The notes under the pieces: model-generated
What the model saw: the letters and a program-made list of their open reading frames with translations, nothing else
Told to the model about the DNA's origin: nothing
Database searches by the model: none
Translations under genes and position numbers: made by a program
Origin: Rhodococcoides trifolii
GTDB lineage: Bacteria; Actinomycetota; Actinomycetes; Mycobacteriales; Mycobacteriaceae
DNA: 35,588 nucleotides
Direction: 5' to 3'
Assembly: GCF_014635345.1 (NCBI RefSeq)
Contig: NZ_BMCU01000011.1
Span: forward strand, 1-35,588
Part shown: positions 31,960 through 35,588 of the stretch, one piece after another
How the letters are laid out: the number at the start of each line of letters is the position of its first letter
Numbering within the stretch: the stretch's first letter is position 1

Positions 31960-32365
31960 CGGTCCGTTCCTCACCCGCGTACTCGTCGTCGGTGACCGGC
32001 TGCAACCAGTGCACGACGTCATGGTCGCCGTCTCCTTCGTTGATGGCCAGATGCACCATCAGACGGTCGGGGGCCGCCCCGTGCCAGTGTTCTTCGTCTG
32101 CCTCGAAGAGAACACGATCACCGGGGCGAATCGTCTCGACGGGACCGCCGCGCCGTTGACACAGTCCGACACCTTCGGTGACGAACACGGTCTGACTCAA
32201 CGGATGACGATGCCAGTGGGTGCGAGCACCCGGCATGAAATGCACCAGGTTGGCCGACATGCGTGAGGGCGACGGCGCAGCAGCGACGGCGTCGATGTAG
32301 ACGTCGCCCGTGAACCAGTCGGCAGGACCCTTGGCGGTCGTGATGGAACTGCGTGTGATGTCCAT
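31952..32365 (-). CDS. Cupin resembling hydroxynitrile (mandelonitrile) lyases
   Basis: I start at the ATG at 32365; 137 residues. The sequence GPADWFTGDVYIDAV, PGARTHWHRHPLSQTVFVTE, GGPVETIRPGDRVLFEADEE and HWHGAAPDRLMVHLAINEGD follows the cupin-type manganese-dependent (R)-hydroxynitrile lyases such as the Granulicella tundricola enzyme. The metal ligands His-x-His, Gln and His are all in place (WHRHPxxQ and HWHG). Many such homologues in databases are only annotated as cupins, and their natural role is unclear; most probably do not meet cyanohydrins. It is the middle gene of an operon, 17 bases after the alcohol dehydrogenase gene and overlapping the SDR gene. Confidence 0.85.
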   Translation of the reverse strand: MDITRSSITTAKGPADWFTGDVYIDAVAAAPSPSRMSANLVHFMPGARTHWHRHPLSQTVFVTEGVGLCQRRGGPVETIRPGDRVLFEADEEHWHGAAPDRLMVHLAINEGDGDHDVVHWLQPVTDDEYAGEERTDD

Positions 32366-32382
32366 GCTCGGAACCTCGAATC

Positions 32383-33402
32383 TCAGAGTGTGAGTAGTAC
32401 TTTGGTGGCGGTACGCTCGTCCATGGCTCGATACGCCTCGGCCGCGCGTTCGAGTGGCAGCGTCAGATCGAACACCTTCCCGGGGTCGATGGTGCGATTC
32501 CAGATCAGCTCGATCAAGTGCGGAAGGAATCGACGGACCGGTGCGGGCCCACCGTGCAGGTGTACCGCCGAGAAGAACAATTCCAGACCGGGTAACTCGA
32601 CGTCGTGGGATACGCCTACGTATCCGACGTGGCCGCCCGGTCGTGTCGACCGAACCGCCTGCATCATCGATTCCTGCGTACCGACGGCCTCGATGACGCA
32701 ATGGGCGCCGAGGCCACCGGTCAGTTCTCTGACAACGGCAACCCCGTCGTGTCCGCGTTCTGCGACGATGTCGGTTGCGCCGAACTCGCGAGCAAGAGCC
32801 TGGCGGTCCTCGTGGCGGCTCATGGCGATGATCCGTTCGGCACCCAACTCCTTTGCGGCCAGAACCCCCGACAATCCGACTGCGCCGTCGCCCACCACGA
32901 CGACCGTCTTGCCCGGCCCGACTTCGGCCGCCACCGCAGCGAACCACCCTGTGCCGAGAACGTCCGACGCCGCCAGCAGCGACGGAATCAGGTCGGCGGC
33001 GGGCCGTCCCGGTGTCGCAACCAAAGTGCCGTCGGCGAGAGGGATACGCGCGAACTGCGCCTGTGTGCCGATCGCGCCCATGGGCTCGGCATGCACGCAG
33101 CGCGACTGATACCCGGCTCGGCAGATGTCGCACGTGTTGTCGGAGGCGAAGAACGAGCCGACGACGAAATCGCCGACCTTCACGTTCTCCACCGCGCCAC
33201 CGATCTCGACGACCGTGCCGACGTATTCGTGGCCCATGGGCGTGTGATCGGCGTCGTCGACGCCCCGGTACGGCCAGAGATCCGATCCGCACACGCACGC
33301 CGCCGCCACCTCGATGATCGCGTCGGTCGGCTCCTGAATCACTGGATCGGGACGGTCCTCGACCCGCACGTCTCCAGGTGCCACCATGACGACTCCACGC
33401 AT
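32383..33402 (-). CDS. Zinc-dependent alcohol dehydrogenase (MDR superfamily)
   Basis: I start at the ATG at 33402 with AAAGAGG upstream; 339 residues. Catalytic zinc ligands are in CVCGSDLWPYRG and GHEYVG; the structural zinc cysteines in NTCDICRAGYQSRC; and the cofactor-binding motif is VVVGDGAVGLSG. The C-terminal half has the normal MDR layout. It probably oxidises an alcohol or reduces an aldehyde with NAD(P). It is the first gene of the operon with the cupin and SDR, and its promoter region, shared with the divergent MmyB-like gene, holds three copies of a GACAGGGA-type site. Confidence 0.9.
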   Translation of the reverse strand: MRGVVMVAPGDVRVEDRPDPVIQEPTDAIIEVAAACVCGSDLWPYRGVDDADHTPMGHEYVGTVVEIGGAVENVKVGDFVVGSFFASDNTCDICRAGYQSRCVHAEPMGAIGTQAQFARIPLADGTLVATPGRPAADLIPSLLAASDVLGTGWFAAVAAEVGPGKTVVVVGDGAVGLSGVLAAKELGAERIIAMSRHEDRQALAREFGATDIVAERGHDGVAVVRELTGGLGAHCVIEAVGTQESMMQAVRSTRPGGHVGYVGVSHDVELPGLELFFSAVHLHGGPAPVRRFLPHLIELIWNRTIDPGKVFDLTLPLERAAEAYRAMDERTATKVLLTL

Positions 33403-33440
33403 CTCGAACCTCTTTCCGCACATCGGGTAGGTCCTCATTC

Positions 33441-33500
33441 GACAGGGATTCGCGTCGTCGCGGGAGTCCCTGACGAGAGGTGTACCGACAGGGAATCCCT
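33441..33500. promoter_or_regulatory. Three operator copies between the alcohol dehydrogenase operon and the MmyB-like gene
   Basis: GACAGGGATTCGCG (33441-33454), GTCAGGGACTCCCG (33461-33474 on the reverse strand) and GACAGGGAATCCCT (33487-33500) share the core (G)ACAGGGAnTCCC. The 129-base divergent region carries all three. They are unlike the CGAAC/GTTCG operators, so the MmyB-like protein is the natural candidate to bind them. Confidence 0.7.
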
Positions 33501-33531
33501 CCAATCGACAGGCGGCTCCAGTCTGGCTGCC

Positions 33532-34410
33532 GTGGACAATCGCGCCGAGGTACGGGAATTCCTGACGACCCGCCGCGCCAGGGTCACGCCCGACGCTGCC
33601 GGATTGCCGACGGGACCGAACCGCCGGGTGCCGGGTCTGCGGCGCAGCGAAGTCGCCACGCTCGCCGGCCTCAGCGTCGAGTACTACGCCCGCCTCGAAC
33701 GTGGAACCATCGCCGGAGCGTCCTCTTCGGTGCTCGATGCGCTGGCCCGGGCGTTGCAACTCGACGACACCGAGCGAGCCCATCTTCTGGACCTGGCGCG
33801 CGCCGCCGATGGAATTCCCACGTCCGGCCGCAACCGGCGACGTGCGTCCACTGCACCGGCCCCGCGCCTGGCGTTGCACTGGGCGCTCGACGCCATCACC
33901 GACGGCGTGGCGTTCGTACGCAACCAGCGGCAGAACCTCCTCGCCACGAATCGTCTCGGCGAGGCGTTCTACGCACCCCTCATCGGCGACGGAGGACGCA
34001 CACCGAACCTGGCGCGCTTCCAGTTCCTCGACCCCGCCTCGCGAGAGTTCTATCCCGACTGGGACACATTCGCCGAAATGTGCGTGTCGATCATGCGCGC
34101 CGAGGCGGGACGAGACCCCTACGACAAGGGTTTGCAGGATCTCGTCGGCGAATTGTCCACGCGCAGCGACGTGTTCCGTACGCTCTGGGGCGCGCACAAC
34201 GTCCGCACACACGGCTCCGGCACCAAACGCTTTTTCCACCCGATCGTCGGTGAGGTGAACCTCGCGTACGAAGAACTCCTCGTCACCGCCGATCCGGGTT
34301 CGGTGTTGATGGTCTACACCGCCGAGCCGGGTTCGCCGAGCGCAGAGCGGCTACGGTTGTTGGGGTCGTGGGCGGCAGAGAACAACTCCCAACGCATCGA
34401 ACAGCGCTAG
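33532..34410 (+). CDS. XRE-family regulator with MmyB-like ligand-binding domain
   Basis: I start at the GTG at 33532 (292 residues) because the conserved family start follows it (NRAEVREFLTTRRARVTPDA). A helix-turn-helix of the XRE type follows (VPGLRRSEVATLAGLSVEYY, ARLERGTIAGASSSVLDALA). The rest, from about residue 100, is the MmyB-like ligand-binding domain, with ALDAITDGVAFVRNQRQNLL and ANxxG-like TNRLGEAFY, and a terminal LMVYTAEPGSPSAERLRLLG. These regulators are common in actinobacteria and usually act on divergent oxidoreductase genes. Here the divergent genes are an alcohol dehydrogenase, a cupin and an SDR. The ligand is unknown. Confidence 0.9.
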   Translation: MDNRAEVREFLTTRRARVTPDAAGLPTGPNRRVPGLRRSEVATLAGLSVEYYARLERGTIAGASSSVLDALARALQLDDTERAHLLDLARAADGIPTSGRNRRRASTAPAPRLALHWALDAITDGVAFVRNQRQNLLATNRLGEAFYAPLIGDGGRTPNLARFQFLDPASREFYPDWDTFAEMCVSIMRAEAGRDPYDKGLQDLVGELSTRSDVFRTLWGAHNVRTHGSGTKRFFHPIVGEVNLAYEELLVTADPGSVLMVYTAEPGSPSAERLRLLGSWAAENNSQRIEQR

Positions 34411-34632
34411 GGCACGGCCCCGGGGCTTGATCCGGCCGACTCGAGACGCGCAGGCCCTGCTGCATTTAGCAGCCCCGCAGCACTGATGTTGACGCAAACT
34501 TTCGAGGGCAAGCTCGAACACACTCACGCGCAGGCATAGCGATCTCCACATCCAGCTATTTCTGCAATTTCTATTGTCTTACAACAACATTCGTCAGACT
34601 CGCCCCGAAATCATCGACCAGGAGGATCGGCA

Positions 34633-34815
34633 TTGCTAATCACTTCTCATGGAACACCCAATACCACTGCGGTGCATGGTCTTCACGCATTCCACAGCCA
34701 AGAAGCAACTTGCCTGCAGTGGCCGCCGAAGCTACTCCGCTTCCACAAAGTCTCGGCTCCGCCTGCGCCTCAAGCATTTGGGCAAACACCGTTGTCCAGC
34801 AACAGTATTGGATAA
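34633..34815 (+). CDS. Possible 60-residue peptide with TTG start
   Basis: An ideal AGGAGG (34620-34625) lies 7 bases before TTG at 34633, followed by a 60-residue open frame. The product is polar, with many His, Pro and Ser (HAFHSQEATCLQ, PPAPQAFGQ), no signal peptide or membrane segment, and no domain I recognise. The region is lower in GC than its surroundings. It may be a real small gene, the start of a decayed gene, or a chance frame. Confidence 0.25.
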   Translation: MLITSHGTPNTTAVHGLHAFHSQEATCLQWPPKLLRFHKVSAPPAPQAFGQTPLSSNSIG

Positions 34816-34844
34816 ATCACGCCGATAGACCGTGTTTGCTTTAC

Positions 34845-34858
34845 TTCGAACGTTCGAA
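34845..34858. repeat. 14-bp palindrome in the non-coding end region
   Basis: TTCGAACGTTCGAA is a perfect palindrome. It contains the CGAAC and GTTCG halves of the regulon operators but with no spacer, so it differs from them; no gene start follows. Confidence 0.75.
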
Positions 34859-34956
34859 ACGAGCGGAAACCGTTCACATCAGTCCATGCACGTTCGCATC
34901 AGGTATCCCACCAACCTGAAACGAGCGGTCCCGTCCAACCACGTTCACAACAGTCC
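34856..34956 (+). repeat. Degenerate direct repeat of about 65 bases
   Basis: GAAACGAGCGG occurs at 34856-34866 and 34918-34928, and CGTTCACATCAGTCC (34871-34885) recurs as CGTTCACAACAGTCC (34942-34956). A weaker CGTTCGCATCAGG lies between (34891-34903). These could be binding sites for a recombination or replication protein. Confidence 0.6.
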
Positions 34957-34999
34957 GATTGGCGCGAAACCGCGAGCGACTCGTTCGTCCGCCACCGTC

Positions 35000-35266
35000 C
35001 ACCTGAACCCACCGGCGTCCACTGCCGTAGTTTCCGACGAGTTGTGACATTCTGTGACACCGAGCCCCAGAAACGGACAAAACCCAGGTCACTGGACGAC
35101 AACGAACCGTCGCGGACCTGGGCGAACGTATGGGATGTGCCCTGAATTGGGCGAAGTATTTGAAGCGTTTCCGCTGGTCAGAGGCTTATTTGAGCCTCCT
35201 TTCGGGATTGAACCGAAGACCGCTCGCTTACAAGGCTATGGAAACGCATTCTGGTGGGTTCAGGTG
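35000..35266. repeat. 14-bp inverted repeat flanking the tRNA fragment
   Basis: CACCTGAACCCACC (35000-35013) is the exact reverse complement of GGTGGGTTCAGGTG (35253-35266). A shorter pair, GCGTTTCC (35165-35172) and GGAAACGC (35240-35247), lies inside it. Both pairs surround the tRNA-like core at 35193-35234. Confidence 0.75.
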
Positions 35267-35362
35267 AACTCACTAAAGAGGGTCTGAGCAGGCGATTTCG
35301 TCCGTAGACGTCCGTTCCGATTCACCCCCGTTCGTACCGACTTGTGACACTCTCGTGACACC
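35042..35362 (+). repeat. Direct repeats 300 bases apart flanking the tRNA fragment
   Basis: TTGTGACATTCTGTGACACC (35042-35061) and TTGTGACACTCTCGTGACAC (35342-35361) are near copies in the same orientation. Each contains GTGACA twice. Their positions, one on each side of the tRNA-like core, fit arm-type binding sites of a tyrosine recombinase, though no integrase gene is in the window. Confidence 0.65.
35193..35234 (-). tRNA. 3' fragment of a tRNA-Thr (anticodon TGT), probable att core
   Basis: On the minus strand the sequence begins with an anticodon loop CTTGTAA (35228-35234), followed by the 3' side of the anticodon stem GCGAG, a five-base variable loop CGGTC, a T arm TTCGG-TTCAATC-CCGAA (35201-35217) with a perfect stem and consensus T loop, and the acceptor strand AGGAGGC. 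The 5' half of a tRNA is absent: the bases before the loop do not pair with GCGAG beyond two positions, and no matching GCCTCCT strand lies upstream. Such a half tRNA, starting at the anticodon loop, is the usual core left by elements that integrate into tRNA genes. A hairpin GAGGCT/AGCCTC (35181-35198) lies at its 3' end. Confidence 0.65.
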
Positions 35363-35588
35363 AAGTCTCGGCTGTGGTGCTTCCAGCGTGCTTGTATCTG
35401 ATTGTGGTGCAGCATCTCTCGCATCGTAACTCGCCGTTCGGACCGGGCGTGCAGTTCTGCAGCCACTCGCGACTGGACGATGTCGCCGGATCAAGCCGGG
35501 GGCGTGTCCGCACGCCAACCCCGGGCAGGGCCACCGGCCAACCCGGCCATCGGCGTGAGGACGTAGGGTATCCGATCAGATACCTACG

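Larger units (their letters stand above)
34411..35588. other. Long stretch without a convincing gene; repeat-rich, possible integration region
   Basis: About 1.18 kb contain no reading frame with a recognisable domain. The part from about 34480 to 34900 is visibly lower in GC than the rest of the window. Several short repeats, a palindrome, a tRNA 3' fragment and one short frame with a good ribosome binding site are described separately. Codon-use-based gene calling gives nothing here, so I regard it as non-coding or as decayed foreign DNA. Confidence 0.55.

Noticed and set aside
35193..35234. A complete, functional tRNA gene
   Set aside because: The 5' acceptor strand, D arm and 5' side of the anticodon stem are missing.
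1..35588. CRISPR arrays, insertion sequences, rRNA genes
   Set aside because: No regularly spaced repeats, transposase motifs or rRNA sequence were seen.

Overview
The window is high-GC actinobacterial DNA, most likely Rhodococcus or a close relative. This rests on codon use rich in G/C third positions, GTG starts, two mycofactocin-type short-chain dehydrogenases, an F420-type luciferase-like oxidoreductase, split acyl-CoA carboxylase genes and PucR and MmyB-like regulators. The genus is an inference.

Layout. (1) 1-1039: the 3' part of an unrecognised gene, then an AbiEii-like nucleotidyltransferase gene broken by a frameshift. (2) 1396-4684: an HSL-type esterase, a family VIII (beta-lactamase-like) esterase and a PucR-type regulator, all on the + strand. 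(3) 4920-29731: a 25-kb catabolic regulon. It holds a LuxR/SSS-symporter/DUF485 operon; a sugar-type ABC importer whose ATPase is fused to one permease; a CitE-like lyase plus a MaoC hydratase; the binding protein; a mycofactocin SDR plus an acyl-CoA ligase; a TetR regulator; acyl-CoA carboxylase beta plus an SDR; a second MaoC; EthD, luciferase-like oxidoreductase and SnoaL genes; an FAH-family enzyme, carboxylase alpha and an SDR; a TesB thioesterase; a cupin, a second EthD and a second mycofactocin SDR; and an aldehyde dehydrogenase. (4) 29926-30920: two overlapping lipoprotein genes. (5) 31198-34410: an SDR, a hydroxynitrile-lyase-like cupin and a zinc alcohol dehydrogenase, divergent from an MmyB-like XRE regulator. 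(6) 34411-35588: a region without convincing genes that carries a tRNA-Thr 3' fragment flanked by inverted and direct repeats, which looks like an integration (att) region.

The main observation is a repeated operator, an imperfect palindrome built from CGAAC/GTTCG half-sites. It appears eleven times, in nearly every promoter region between 7.1 and 29.9 kb, including the one in front of the TetR gene at 16340, and I did not find it in front of the flanking operons. This defines a single regulon of about 22 genes in at least 11 transcription units, with that TetR protein as the best candidate repressor.

Functionally, the regulon encodes uptake (ABC importer and SSS symporter), alcohol oxidation (mycofactocin SDRs), aldehyde oxidation, CoA activation, biotin-dependent carboxylation, hydration (two MaoC proteins) and carbon-carbon cleavage (CitE-like lyase). 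The order of chemistry resembles the 3-methylcrotonyl-CoA/leucine or geranyl-CoA type of pathway. The true substrate cannot be read from the sequence. No acyl-CoA dehydrogenase, thiolase or mycofactocin biosynthesis gene is present in the window.
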